The notes under the pieces were generated by a model. That model searched no databases and was not told the DNA's origin. It was given only the letters and a program-made list of their open reading frames with translations. A stretch of DNA of 64,000 bases from positions 269,143,930 to 269,207,929 of the forward strand of contig JARYHS010008074.1 in NCBI GenBank assembly GCA_031002005.1, read 5' to 3'. Position 1 is the stretch's first letter. Every line of letters begins with the position of its first letter. This document shows positions 23,465 through 33,310 of this stretch, piece after piece. The translations under genes and the position numbers were made by a program. This DNA comes from Vandiemenella viatica (Eukaryota; Arthropoda; Insecta; Orthoptera; Morabidae).

Positions 23465-23957
23465 TTTAGGTGTGCAGCTCTTCCAATTATACACGCCTCA
23501 TTTATTTTACCGAACAAAGACCACACTCGCGTGGCATGTGCTATCATACACAGAATTCATGCCATTTGTCGCTACTATGGCTGTTCCATTAAACCTATTA
23601 TCTACAGATACACACTTGCCCGAGTCGAATCGGCAGATGGTATCACGCCATCGTCTACTGTTTGAAAATAATGACCCTCATTTATAATAAGACAACACGC
23701 TTCCGGTTGGACTATTGTGTAACTGGGTTGGACCTACACCAGTGTTATATCACCGCTGTTTGTAAAAGAGGCCACCTCAATCAGCCTGGCATTTCTGCGC
23801 CGAAGCTTGACCAGCACTTTTCGTTGCACTCGTGTGACTTGAGCTAATCACTCGCAAGTAAATCTCTTCAATGACCAAGTTAAGTGAAAAAAAAACATAT
23901 AAAATATTCACCTAGTTCTCTCTTAAAAAGCATACTATATATATGTTTCTCTCACAG
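23465..23957. other. Intron-like stretch of the MADF gene
   Basis: No gene is recognised. The first 60 bases (TTTAGGTGTGCAGCTCTTCC, CCTCATTTATTTTACCGAA) resemble sequence on the other side of the inverted pair at about 20549-20606 (CCTTAGGCGTTTCAGCTGCT, CCTCCTTTATTTTCTGAA), in direct orientation. This could be a long direct duplication around the inverted ends. Confidence 0.35.
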
Positions 23958-24194
23958 AAATAGAGTCATTATGTGACCGGCTAAATAACTCGGCGAGTCT
24001 TGCTGGTAAGAGAAAATTGTTCAAGTTTGTTTATTTAGTGTACATTGTATAAATTTTTATTTTTTCTTAGATACAGCAGAATTGAGCCCAATTAAAGACG
24101 ATGGTAAGATTTTTTTTAGTAAATGTTAATTAAAATGTTAAGTTTTGTTAGTTTTCTCGCTATACCACAATTTTCTTTTGTGGGTCTTCACAAT

Positions 24195-24826
24195 CTATTG
24201 GAAATTCCATCTAACGATCTAATTGCTGAGGAGTAGTTATCTGTTTTAACTTGTATTAATTTATTTTAAAAAGTTTTTTTCTATTTCATTTAACATATTT
24301 CTGTCTACAGAAATCGCTGATTTTGAGCAGTATGTGTTTGAAGGAGAGTAGTCATCTGTTTTAACTTGTTTTTTTTTCTTTTTTGAATATATTTACCATC
24401 AAATTCTTTGGTACCGCCGCTTGCAACGAGCCATGCTTCAGCAGTTATTGGTAAGTTTATTTGCCATTATTAACATTTCAAATTACATACAATCAATGTT
24501 TCCACGTTATTAAAAACAGCTTTTATGTTTCAGGTTCATCACAGTGGAGTATTGAAGCTGCAAGGTCTCAACAAAGCCTGCCGTCTTTCAGCATGGCAAA
24601 AATGCCACCACCACATGGATGGATTATACCATCATCTTTAATGGCACCGCCGCCGGGAACGAGCCATGCTTCATAGGCTATTAGTAAGTTTATTTGTCAA
24701 TACTATCATTTCACATTACATAAATTCAGTGTTTATATGCTAGTAAATATTTTTTTCTGTTTCAGAGCCTTTGCATTGGAGCCTACGATTACCAACACCA
24801 CAGCCAGCAGCGCAGAGCTTTTCCAC
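24195..24826 (+). repeat. Tandem exon duplications in the MADF gene
   Basis: Two tandem arrays are visible. One has a step of 115 bp: AGTAGTTATCTGTTTTAACT (from 24232) matches AGTAGTCATCTGTTTTAACT (from 24347), just after the exon-4-like segment. The other has a step of 232-233 bp: exon ends at 24450 and 24683 both follow a CGAGCCATGCTTCA segment and are followed by GTAAGTTTATTTG, and exon starts at 24534 and 24766 both follow a TGTTTCAG acceptor. At protein level SQWSIEAARSQQSLPSFSM aligns with LHWSLRLPTPQPAAQSFST. Confidence 0.75.
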
Positions 24827-26060
24827 ATTAAGACTTGGGGTGAAAATGCAAGTCTATACATGGGTGCAGATGTACGGTTACTTGCATATATGTTTTTGAA
24901 ATTTGGGGAAGTACGCCCTAGACCTCGCTCACTACTCCGAAAATCCCAGGCCTTTCATTGCAGGCTGTGTAAAGGAGCACGACTGTTGATCTGAATCTTC
25001 TGATGGCTTTCGACATGCTGCTCCTTTTCGAACGAGGAATTTACAAAGGTATTTGACACTGTGTCCAAAGGTACGCCAACGGAAGTAATCGGCCATGCCG
25101 GAGTATAACCACGAGCCACTGAAACAGTCTGTAATTCGACGTAAAAAATCAGTATGGTTGGGCTATGACGGATTATCTATCCTCCGGTGGGTTTCAGTGG
25201 TTATTGGCTGAGGAGATTGCCAGCATAGATTTTATGAGCATTGCTACCGACTCGCCTCGGGTGTTCGTGTTGTAGGTTGACCTCACGATTCCTCCGGATA
25301 AACGCTACTTTCTAGCAGACCTGCCACAATGTCCAGGCCTCAATGCTCCCGTACCTTCGCCATGCTGATGACCACACTGGTTCTCAGTTAGCGAGTCCTC
25401 CAGTAATTTGTAGCCCTTGGGCTGCAGGTGATCAAAATTCATCGCGTAATATCTTTAGATCAGTCACTGTGGTTGAAAGACTACATATCTCTCAACATGT
25501 GTTCTCGTTGTTCCGTTAAAACAGATTTAGAGAGAGATTTATGCAAATTAATGAACAATTCTATATGCGGCCAAACTATGGAGAACATTCGAAAACACCA
25601 CGACGTGAAATTGTGTGCTAGCAGGGTGGGCCACCGTGGTACCCGCAAACACGTAGCTTCATCACACTACAAGCGGACAACTGTTTTCAACGAAGACTTT
25701 GAGGCTATGAAGATGAGTACATTTAGGATTCTTTTTAATAAGTCAGTGTATGTCGGATGTGGATTCGTGGTCTTTCTAAACTAAGGACGTTCCAATTTCA
25801 TTACGAATTCACCATTGCTCAGTTTAGGTGCCCTAAATGACTTTATATAAATATGGACAACTTCATTTACTTAGAGAGGTACTGTGATCCAAATAAAGTG
25901 ATGCTCCATAACAGTGATGATTTTGTCCAGGCAAACGTTTCGTGATAGAGTCCTGTGCCGAAAAGGTTGTCGGTGTATGAGGACGAGGCTAATGACACCT
26001 TGATCGCAGAGTTTGCTGGGTTATGGGCACAAATGTATGCATTCTGGCTCGAGACAGTCT
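24826..26060 (+). pseudogene. Polinton family-B DNA polymerase (fragmented)
   Basis: Blocks appear in polymerase order across frames: YMGADVRLLAYMFLKFGEV (24855-24915), LNLLMAFDMLLLFERGI (about 24993-25045), a region with DVKNQYGWAM (25138-25170) that matches the Asp-containing motif A area, IASIDFMSIATDSP (25218-25260), WLKDYISLN and LCKLMNNSICGQTMENI (25460-25590), and NKSVYVGC (25738-25760). The motif that is normally DTDS reads as MDNFIY around 25855, so a catalytic Asp appears changed. The 5' exonuclease part is missing. It would replicate the element by protein priming; this copy is broken by several stops. Confidence 0.75.
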
Positions 26061-26091
26061 GAACCTGTAGACGAGCTATAGGTTCGGCGGC

Positions 26092-27010
26092 TCAGTCACT
26101 CGAAAGCTGCAGATAGAAAATTATGTCAACTGTTAGTTGTAATTCTTGCTGATAAAATGCTCTTGCAATTTTTTTCCCTTGATAATTTCTAAGGAAATAA
26201 ATTGCAGGATTTGTTAATTTCTCTTTACTGTTGGTAAACACTTCAGTTAACCAGTTTGGTGAGTAACCTTTCTCGAACTTTTCTTTAAATTTACTGATTC
26301 TGAGATGGTGACCAACTTTGAATTTTGCAGTAAGTAATTTTAATACGGTTGTAAACTGTTGAAAGCAGCGAGTTGTATTTAACATCGCACGGTTTTATCT
26401 CGATGCTGCTGTGTCACTTCTTATTGCAATTAAACATTAACTGAGGAAGAAGTTCAATACACCGACGTGAACCACGTCTGCTGAATTCTTGCCAAATTGC
26501 ATTCTTGATAGTTGATGAGATGTTGAGTAGTGGTTAATGCCATGGCTAGTCATGAATGTCTTATACTTTGAATTGTATAACTCCTTTCCTTTGTCAGCCT
26601 GTAAATGTTTTGGATCATGATCAACACTTAGTATTTTCTTCATAGCTGTCTTGTTCGAGAGAGGTAGAGCCCATGCAAACTTTGAATAAGTATCAATCAC
26701 CATCAGTTTACACTTACTGTTTTACGAGAGTATGGAATAATTTTCACAATATCAACTTGGCACATATCGTCAAATTTTTTGATTACTACACACCGTCTTG
26801 GAATATTCCATCTTTTCGGTCTATGAAGTTCTCCTACAACATGATCCATGTTACATTATGATATCTCGTTCACGAAGTTCTTCAATCACTGATAGTGCGC
26901 CCACTATATTTTTGATGTCGCAGTAATTAACTTCAATCTTTCAACGAGCTCATTGCGATCATCCCAATACACATATTCCTTCATTGGTAGGAGATCAGAA
27001 TCCGACTGAT
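26092..27010 (-). pseudogene. Polinton integrase (fragmented)
   Basis: On the minus strand, YWDDRNELVERLKLI (about 26970) gives the N-terminal segment. Then come KRWNIPRRCVVIKKF (about 26800), MVIDTYSKFAWALPL (26703-26660) with the first core Asp, HLQADKGKELYN (about 26600) with the second, and KFKVGHHLRISKFK and GYSPNWLTEVF (26320-26230) as the C-terminal chromodomain-like part. Frames shift between blocks. The final catalytic Glu region near 26480 reads poorly. Family knowledge: this enzyme inserts the element with a short target duplication. Confidence 0.75.
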
Positions 27011-27163
27011 GGTCAAATGTAGAGATTATTTTTTTTATACTTACTGGATGTATAACCTAATTCAAAAGTTTGCCAGATTGCTTAAATTTTACTCTGTAAG
27101 CACTCATGTTGTTTAATATTTTAAAATACACTGCTCAGCCGGAACATTATGACTACTTACATA

Positions 27164-28476
27164 CGAGGGTCGTACAATAAGTAATGCAACACATTATTTT
27201 TCTCGGCTAATTTTGGTTGAAAAAACCGGACATTTTTTGTGGAACATTTTCAAACATCCCCGCTTTGTCTCGTATAGTTTCATTGACATGTGATGGCGCT
27301 AAACGAGGCTGTTAAAATGACGTCTGTAACGGACGTGCGTTCCAAACAACGGGCAATGATTGAATTTCTGTTGGCGGAAAACCAGCGCATCTGGTTATTC
27401 TAGCATATTCATAGCTTGAAGAATGTATACAGTGATGAGGCAGTGGACATAAGCACGGTGAGTCGTTGGGCAAAGCATGTGTCATCATCGCCGCAAGGTC
27501 TAGCAGTACTGTCTGATCTCCTGCGTGCTGGTCGGCCGTGCACAGCTGTGACTCCTGCAATGTCGGAGCGTGCGAAGAATCTCATTCGAGACGATCGACG
27601 GTTCACCATTAAACAACTCAGTGCTCAACTTGACACCTATGTTGGTAGTGCTGTCACAATTGTTCACCAGTTGCGATATTCAAAGGTTTGTTCCCGCGGG
27701 GTCCCTCGATGGCTAACCGAAGACCATAAAGAACAAAGGAGAACCATCTATGCAGAACTGCTTGCTCGTCATGACGCTGAGGGTGACAATTTATTGTAAA
27801 ACATTGTTACAGGCGGTGAAACAAGGGTTCATCACATCGAACCCGAAACGAAACGGCGATCAATGGAGTGCGCCACACCACTCCTCTACCAAGAAAAAGT
27901 TTAAAGCAATACCCTGAGCCGGTAAAGTCATGGCTACAGTCCTCTGGGACGCTGAAGGGGTTATTCGGGTCAATGTCCTTCCCCATGGTCAAACTATCAA
28001 CTCTGAGGTGTATTGTCCTACTCTTCGAAAATTGAAGTAACGGCTTCAGAGTGTTCGTAGGCACAGAAATCATAACAAAGTTCTCCTTCTTCATGAAAAC
28101 GCAAGACCTCACAAAAGTCTTCGCATCCGAGAGGAGCTCACAAAACTTCAGTGGACTGTTCTTCCTCATCGACCCTACAGCTCCGATCTCACACCGTCGG
28201 AATGACGCAAACCGTGGGACGCACTACGCGGATGATGAAGAAGTTATTGATGCAGTAAGACATTGTCTCCGGCATCGACCAGTGGAATGGTACCGTGCAG
28301 GCATACAGGACCTCATTTCAAGGTGGCGTAAAGCCGTAGCTTTGAATGGAGATTATGTTGAAAAATAGTGTTGTATAACTAAAAGATTTGGAAATAATAT
28401 GGTGTGTTTGAATGCTGAATAAAACAACCCCTGTTTCAGAAAAAAATCTGTTGCATTACTTATTGAAAGACCCTCG
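27164..28476 (+). mobile_element. Mariner transposon nested near the Tc1 left end
   Basis: Terminal repeats CGAGGGTCGTACAATAAGTA (left) and the right end in reverse, CGAGGGTCTTTCAATAAGTA, continue with ATGCAACA. They are flanked by TA at 27162-27163 and 28477-28478. Length is 1313 bp, usual for mariner. It sits only about 35 bp inside the terminal repeat of the outer Tc1 element, so it postdates it. Confidence 0.9.
27317..28368 (+). pseudogene. Mariner transposase, inactivated
   Basis: ATG at 27317 (MTSVTDVRSKQRAMIEFLLA) and the C-terminal YRAGIQDLISRWRKAVAL ending at 28368 give the family's full span of about 350 codons. The middle is split by a stop after IWLF (about 27400), a stop at 27799 and further shifts. 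Of the three catalytic Asp, the first motif reads VTGGETR (normally G-D-E-T), the second reads LLHENARPH (normally H-D-N), and the third is kept in SSDLTPSE. Two of three catalytic residues are therefore lost. Confidence 0.85.
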
Positions 28477-28584
28477 TACTATCGATAAAACCAGTCCAGG
28501 CGATAACATCGTCACATGACGAGGAATGACTGCTAATAAGACAAACGCACGGTGCATTTAGTATCAGTGAGTGCGCTATCCGTG

Positions 28585-29610
28585 AATGGGGAAGGCGCGC
28601 TATCTATCTGAGTTTGACCGAGGGCAGATAGTGATGGCCCAAAGTTTCGGCATGAATATTTAGGAAACTGCACGACTTGTCGGATGTTCATGGAGTGCTG
28701 TGGTGAGTTTCTTCAATAAGTGGCGAAACCAAGGTATAATCATATCCAAACGTCGAGGGGTTGGCCGGCCACTCCTCATTACAGATGTCGGTCGTTGTAG
28801 GTTAGACAGACTGGTAAAACAGGAGAGTCGGCGAACTGAGGTGAAACTAACATTTGACTTTAATGATGGGAAGAGTACGAGTGTGTCTGAACACTCAGAT
28901 CATCGAACACTCCTAACGATAAGCCTCCGCATCCGACGATCTATGTATCTGTCTATTTTAACGCCCCATCATTAACAACTACGACTGAAATGAGCACCTG
29001 ACAACGTCACTGGATGTTCACGCAGTGGCAAAGCGTTACATGATCTGATGAATCCTGATACCTTCTTCGTCGTGCCGATGGGAGGCTGCGAATCTGTCGT
29101 TTCCCAGGGGAACAGCTTCTTGACACCTGTACTGCGGGACGGAGGCAAGCCAGCAGTGGCTCAATTATTCTCTGGGGAACATTCGTGTGGGCATCCATGA
29201 GTCCAGTGGAGCTCGTGCAAGGCACCGTTGCGTCCTATAAATATCGTACACTGGTTTCAGACCACCTGCACCCCTTCATGACAACCATGTACCCAAAGGC
29301 AGTGGCATTCTTCAACAAGATAATGCACCACGTCACAAGGCCAGGAGTGTGATAGAGTGGTTCGAGAAACACAGTGGTGAGTTGAAATTGATATGCTGGC
29401 CCTCCAACTCAGCAGATCTGAACCCGATGGAACACATCTGGAATGTGATTGAACACGGTGTCAGAGCTCATCGCCCCCTTCCCCTGCTTTGACGGGAATT
29501 AGGTGTGTGCAGATGTGGTACCAACTCCCTCCAGCGTCCTACCAAGGTGTCATTGCTACCATGCCAAGACGCGTCACTGCTGTTTTCCGAGCCAAAGGTG
29601 GATGTTCCGG
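28585..29610 (+). pseudogene. Tc1-type transposase of the outer element, degraded
   Basis: Plus-strand pieces read YLSEFDRGQIVMAQSFG and GCSWSAVVSFFNKWRNQG (paired helix-turn-helix, 28596-28740), RRGVGRPLLITD (about 28755-28790), the codons for LQQDNAPRHKARS shifted between frames near 29310-29345, and SADLNPMEHIWN at about 29409-29445, the Glu-containing end of the catalytic core. Many small indels separate them. It recognised the outer terminal repeats when active. Confidence 0.7.
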
Positions 29611-29681
29611 CTATTAGGTAGGTAGTCATAACGTTCTGGCTGATCAGTGGAGCTCGTCAAGTCCATGGTAGTATATTTTAC

Positions 29682-29687
<6 letters not shown>

Positions 29688-29733
<46 letters not shown>
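29688..29733. repeat. Homopolymer T run
   Basis: About 44 consecutive T directly after the outer Tc1 element. It may be the poly-A tail of a minus-strand retroposed sequence, but no body is identified on either side. Confidence 0.9.
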
Positions 29734-29736
<3 letters not shown>

Positions 29737-29739
29737 AAT

Positions 29740-30440
29740 CAACAGGCCCATTAACCCTCGTGTTCGTTCATATTCGCTAACATTGATAACAACGACATCT
29801 TTATTAATAGTCAAAGGCGCGTTTCCAATCATTACACTGAATCGCAATCTCTCACTTCGACTTAGTAACTGCAAGAACTCATTGAACAATCCAGAAGTCT
29901 GCTTCTGCTACTGATGTCGCCGAGGTAAGAAAACATTTTCCATAGCATACATCACAGCTCTTAATGAATAGATTAAAAAAAAAAAAAAAATTGTTCGGAG
30001 TCTATCTTTCCCGTCGTCAATTCAAGTAGCTTGCGTCGAATTGCATTTTGGGCCTTTATGATACAACGTTTAGTTGTTGTTAACGCATCCATGTTTAAAC
30101 ACCGAATGAAGCGTATGGAGATTTACACAAGTAATTTATATGTGATAGCTACATCCACTGTAGTGGATTCCGAGGTAATACATCTACAATTGTTGAGTTA
30201 AAACAAAGTTTACCACCCTGTTTTACATTGAATGGCATATTATGGTCAATTTTTACCCAGTTCACTCTTATATCAACATCTTTTACCGACCGTTTACCGA
30301 AATGATTTTACAGTCAACTGGGATTTTATAATAATTTATACCTGTATCTAGCACGTATGGGTAATTTTTATACATTGTCGTAATGTCAAAGATCTTAGTA
30401 ACCTCGTGTACAGGATCATGAACAATTAAAATTAGCCAAA
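29740..30440 (-). pseudogene. Possible Polinton structural-gene remnants
   Basis: Minus-strand pieces include IGNAPLTINKDVVVI followed by YERTRGLMGLLII and a stop at about 29733 (from 29860), MDALTTTKRCIIKAQNAIRR starting near 30091, and a stretch around 30270-30390. They lie where Polintons usually place capsid and associated proteins, and the 'Y..T.GL..L' ending recalls a conserved Polinton protein. I cannot assign a specific capsid protein. Confidence 0.35.
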
Positions 30441-30442
30441 TT

Positions 30443-30706
30443 CCAACATACCAGTTCTGTGGACCAGGGGCAAAACGGAAAAGGCGGTTGAAACTCGGTC
30501 TGATGGGAATCAATTCACTAGATTCAGCATGCAGGAATCATGACATTGCGTATGCACATGGTACCGACAGACGTAATGCAGATCGTACACTCGCGGAGAA
30601 GGCTTCAAACAGAATGAGGGCCAAAGATGCAAAGTCCGGTGAACGGACGGCTGCGTTTCTAGTTAACGGTGCTATGCGTGCAAAGTTAAGCTTGGGCGCA
30701 GGTTAA
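30443..30706 (+). CDS. Phospholipase-A2-like domain protein of the Polinton
   Basis: The frame reads CGPGAKRKRR (calcium-loop-like Cys-Gly-Pro-Gly) and, after LMGINSLDSACRNHDIAYA, carries the His-Asp catalytic pair within an alpha helix (HDIAY at about 30538-30553). It ends AAFLVNGAMRAKLSLGAG with stop at 30704-30706. This short PLA2 fold occurs in Polintons and in capsid proteins of some small DNA viruses, where it acts on membranes during entry. The frame here is open for at least 85 codons. No clear ATG lies at the start, so the N-terminus is uncertain. Confidence 0.65.
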   Translation, partial: PTYQFCGPGAKRKRRLKLGLMGINSLDSACRNHDIAYAHGTDRRNADRTLAEKASNRMRAKDAKSGERTAAFLVNGAMRAKLSLGAG

Positions 30707-30949
30707 AAAAGAAGAAGGAGAAGAAGAAGGGTCGTATCCTCCTTTAATATCTATTTTTGTAAGATTTTTGGCTGCTTAGCTCTCGCAAGAGGAATTCGGC
30801 CTTTGCCAGAGCTGTCATAGATCTAAAGAAGCAAAAACGCAATCGACCATTCATAAAAGCCAAAATGAAATCATGGAAGCAATTGCAATGAGAGGTAAAG
30901 ATCTTTATTTGAAACCTTATCGGAAAGATAAATTGCAATTTTTAAAAAA

Positions 30950-31275
30950 AAAGAATCGGTGCAGTCGTTGACAGATATCCTCAGACATGTAAAATGTTTG
31001 AGTGTACCTCATTTTCGCGGCGTCTTCACGCGCTATGCATTACCTCAAAAAATTCATGAAGATGGACAGTGAAGAAAATGCCAGAACACAATGGGTTGCG
31101 TACATGAAGTACAGGATGGTGTAGTGGAATATTTCAACAGTTTTACCAACACCGTTGGAATTGCAGCGGTACTTTGCAGGTAACAGATGCGCGACAACAA
31201 CAATGTGCGACGGCACCACAATTTGGATACATATGTTTGTGGACATTTGTGTTTAAAATTAGTCTACCAACTTAT
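30950..31275 (+). pseudogene. Adenain-like cysteine protease of the Polinton
   Basis: Pieces across frames read LTDILRHVKC, PHFRGVFTRYALP (about 31011-31050), ENARTQWVAYMKYRM (about 31076-31120), a YFNSF segment with PTPLELQRYF (31126-31175) and DTYVCGHLCL (31225-31255). This is the order of Polinton proteases: fold entry, catalytic His next to Trp, a D/N-S-F motif, and catalytic Cys in C-G-H-L-C. The His position reads Gln (T-Q-W), so the protease would be dead even without the frameshifts. Its usual job is maturing capsid proteins. Confidence 0.65.
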
Positions 31276-31435
31276 ATAACATCAGTCCTGCACCAACCTT
31301 AGTAAGGGTACTGTGATACTCTGCTTGTATGGCGAGTATTCAATCGGCTTGATTGAGTTTCAGTCATGCAATTCGATTCCGAATATTGATTAGTCAAATA
31401 GTAAATTTTATTACTCAAAGAATGAAGTGATTGAT

Positions 31436-31575
31436 ATTAGAGCTGTAAAAGTAACGACGTATTCGTTACTGAGTAACGGATTCGTCGCCTGACTCGAAGT
31501 ACCGAATCGTTACTCACAAATTCATTTCGTTACTCGCATGTTTCGTTACTCGCATTTGTCGTATAGATACGAACA
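31436..31575. repeat. Cluster of GTTACT/GTAACG motifs, possible hAT-type terminus
   Basis: TTAGAGCTGTAAAAGTAACG at 31438 resembles the start of some hAT termini, and GTTACT or its complement recurs about six times to 31555. No matching right end was found. It may be one end of a decayed element. Confidence 0.35.
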
Positions 31576-31869
31576 CGTTCCAGCTCCCGCAGGTAACTAA
31601 TTATGATAACGTGAAGACTAATTTTGTAGTTTTTTTTTTGTTTAACATTAAAATTTACAGTGCATAATTGGTAAATAGAAAATTTGTATGGATAATTTGA
31701 GATAGTTACTGTTTTTTAATCGATCGTTTATTGATTCGAACTTTTATGAAATTTGTTTATTTTAAGATTAGATATCTTTTATTTTATCTTATAGTGTAAT
31801 TTACAATATAAAAGAGATGTCTAATAGTTTGTGATATACAACTCTGCACTTGTTTTGTTCTAATAATAT

Positions 31870-32012
31870 TCAATTAAATTGCAATAGAGCGCACGCTCCG
31901 GTGGAAATTTCCCCACACACTCATCTTCCTCCGTTTCCTGCATCCACCTACATTTGCCCTCCACAAATTTTAACTTTAAATTCTTTCAACGTTTTTGGTA
32001 AATCTATATATT
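31870..32012 (-). repeat. CR1-type LINE 3' end, antisense
   Basis: Read on the minus strand, ACCAAAAACGTTGAAAGAAT passes into a segment with GGAGGGCAAATGTAGGTGG and GTGTGGGGAAATTTCC, then an AATTGAAT tail, matching 20150-20310. Only the last ~140 bases of the family are present, a strongly 5'-truncated insertion. Confidence 0.7.
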
Positions 32013-32285
32013 AATACGCTAAGCGAAAACGTTGGATACACTTTTAAGAATATTGCGCGCACGGATAAGTGTAAGATTTAGCATAGTTAAAGTTTATATG
32101 GAGAAGAAGTGCATAAAGCCAAAATCCACATATAACATGTGTTAAAAATACATTAAATTAAATAAAATAAAACATCCGTTGTATACATTCAATTTTTTTA
32201 AGTGTCAACGACACTTAGCGATTCTGCCAATGTCTGTGATCTTTGGTCAACAGTAAAGAAAAAAAATAATCAACATAGTTATAAC

Positions 32286-32966
32286 AATGGAGGAAGGAAA
32301 TATATGGAGACGACGCAAGACACCTCCACCACGCATTGAAGTGAAGCAGGGTGGAGGAGGAGTGGGGGGGGGGCATGGCCGGAGTGGAGGGGGCATGGCC
32401 GCTTCCATACAGACACGGGGAATATGTACAAAAACCACAAGGGGACTCTAGGATAAAGGTGACGCCGCAGTCTGGTGATGGATTATTATGTAACTCGATA
32501 TGACAAATAAAAATGAAGAATAAAATGTTTTGATATCCTGCTTAGTTTTCGAGATATTCTGTCCCAAATGTGAAATGGTTTTGGTTGAAATTCAAAAGAA
32601 AAAATTGGTCAAAGTCAAATTTGATGATAGATTCTTATTTAAAAAGAGGAGACAAATGAAAAATAAAATTTTTCGATATCTCACCCAGTTCTAGAGATAT
32701 ACTGTATCAAAAGTGAGGTGTCTTGAGTTGAAATGGAAAACAAAAATTTCGCAAAAGTCAAATTAAATGATCGATTCTTATGTAACACGACGAGACAAAT
32801 CGAAAATAAAGAATAAATTTTTCGATATCTTGCTTAGTTTTCGGGATATACTGGGAACATCGCAATTGTTTGGAAGCGCAATATCGCCGCTTCCACTACT
32901 GCGCATGCGCGAGCCTGCTTCGCCAATTTAACGTCACTTCTCCTCCATATATTTCCTTCCTCCATG
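32286..32966. mobile_element. P-like element 1 (deletion derivative, 681 bp)
   Basis: The ends are (A)ATGGAGGAAGGAAATATATG at the left and, in reverse, CATGGAGGAAGGAAATATAT at the right. They are flanked by GTTATAAC at 32278-32285 and 32967-32974, an exact 8-bp duplication. An end starting CATG with 8-bp duplication fits the P superfamily. The left ~570 bases match the far right of element 2 in inverted orientation, and the right ~95 bases match the left of element 2 (AGTGACGTTAAAT, GAAGCA). It is therefore an internally deleted relative. It has no coding capacity. Confidence 0.8.
32470..32855. repeat. ~147-bp subterminal repeats of the P-like elements
   Basis: Three tandem units start GATGGATTATTATGTAA (32475), GATAGATTCTTATTTAA (about 32623) and GATCGATTCTTATGTAA (about 32769). 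Each continues with GACAAAT, AAAATAAA, a GATATC segment and AGTTTTCGAGATAT(A/T)CTG or its variant. The same units recur inverted at 34245-34625 in element 2. Subterminal repeats are typical binding sites for a transposase. Confidence 0.8.
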
Positions 32967-32975
32967 GTTATAACA

Positions 32976-33050
32976 TGTTACAGATACATTATTAAATAAA
33001 AAACGAACGTGTGTGTGAGTGAAATCGGATCGGAGCCAACTCTCTGACGT
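32976..33050. other. Spacer between the two P-like elements
   Basis: About 76 bases of unrelated sequence (GTGTGTGTGAGTGAAATCGG) lie between the two target duplications, showing that the elements are two insertions and not one foldback element. Confidence 0.7.
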
Positions 33051-33238
33051 GTATTTCCCATGGAGGAAGGAATTATATGGAGGAGAAGTGACGTTAAATC
33101 AGTGAAGCAAGCACTAAACTCTCCCGCAATGGTGGCAGCACCGGCAGCGACCATATGGCGCTTCCCAACAATTAAGGTGTTCACATTGTGGTAGATGCAG
33201 TGATTATTTCATTTAGTATTGTGTATAAGTGTTTAAAA

Positions 33239-33310
33239 ATGCCAGCTTGTGTTGCGTACGGTTGCACAAATAGGCCAGACAGGAAAGAACCTGGAATATC
33301 ATTTCATAAG
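33239..33310 (+). CDS. THAP zinc-finger exon (N-terminal) in P-like element 2
   Basis: ATG at 33239 opens MPACVAYGCTNRPDRKEP and GISFHK, followed by a splice donor AA|GTAAGT at 33311. THAP domains begin M-x-x-C-x(2-4)-C and continue toward an F-H-x-F-P segment, as here. P-element transposases carry exactly such a domain at the N-terminus to bind their subterminal sites. The remaining Cys/His ligands (C2CH) would be on a later exon that I could not find before 34240. It is either the relic of the element's own transposase or a captured host THAP exon. Confidence 0.7.

Larger units (their letters stand above)
20971..24826 (+). pseudogene. MADF/SANT-type DNA-binding gene with small phase-1 exons
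   Basis: Exon 1 starts at ATG 20971 (MEWSNEMILKFLSTYEDEL; a stop follows), resumes after the Tc1 at 22523 and ends at donor 22725. It includes LMSTYSKLHSRGKGSMKAG, DIYNPDWPFF and FLDAVYKPKKRR, matching the helices of MADF/Myb-SANT-like domains ('W....F..L..Y.P'). Then come exons 23958-24005 (EIESLCDRLNNSASLA), 24071-24103 (DTAELSPIKDD), 24311-about 24348 (EIADFEQYVFEGE), one ending at 24450, 24534-24683 and 24766 onward. All have AG/GT borders and all internal joins are phase 1 (lengths 48, 33, 150). The later exons are Ser/Pro-rich. Stops in exons 1 and 6 and the Tc1 insertion show it is broken. It may be a transposon accessory gene (Harbinger type) or a host gene; the 3' end is replaced by Polinton sequence. 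Confidence 0.65.
27129..29649 (+). mobile_element. Tc1-type transposon carrying a mariner insertion
   Basis: Left terminal repeat CACTGCTCAGCCGGAACATT and the right end, in reverse CACTGATCAGCCAGAACGTT, continue together with ATGACTAC. A TA precedes the left end (27127-27128); the right side has GA, so the duplication is worn or the end mutated. After removing the mariner the body is about 1.2 kb. It lies between the integrase and the capsid/phospholipase side of the Polinton, so it inserted into that element. Confidence 0.85.
24826..31300. mobile_element. Polinton/Maverick remnant, truncated on the left
   Basis: Four Polinton hallmarks occur: protein-primed family-B DNA polymerase (+, 24826-26060), retroviral-type integrase (-, 26092-27010), a phospholipase-A2-like protein (+, about 30443-30706) and an adenain-like cysteine protease (+, about 30950-31275). 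A Tc1 element with a mariner inside it (27129-29649) separates the two halves. Between 29740 and 30440 minus-strand open pieces occupy the place where capsid-type genes often lie. No Polinton terminal repeats were found. Polintons are large self-synthesising transposons related to virus-like elements; this copy has stops and altered catalytic residues throughout. Confidence 0.8.
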
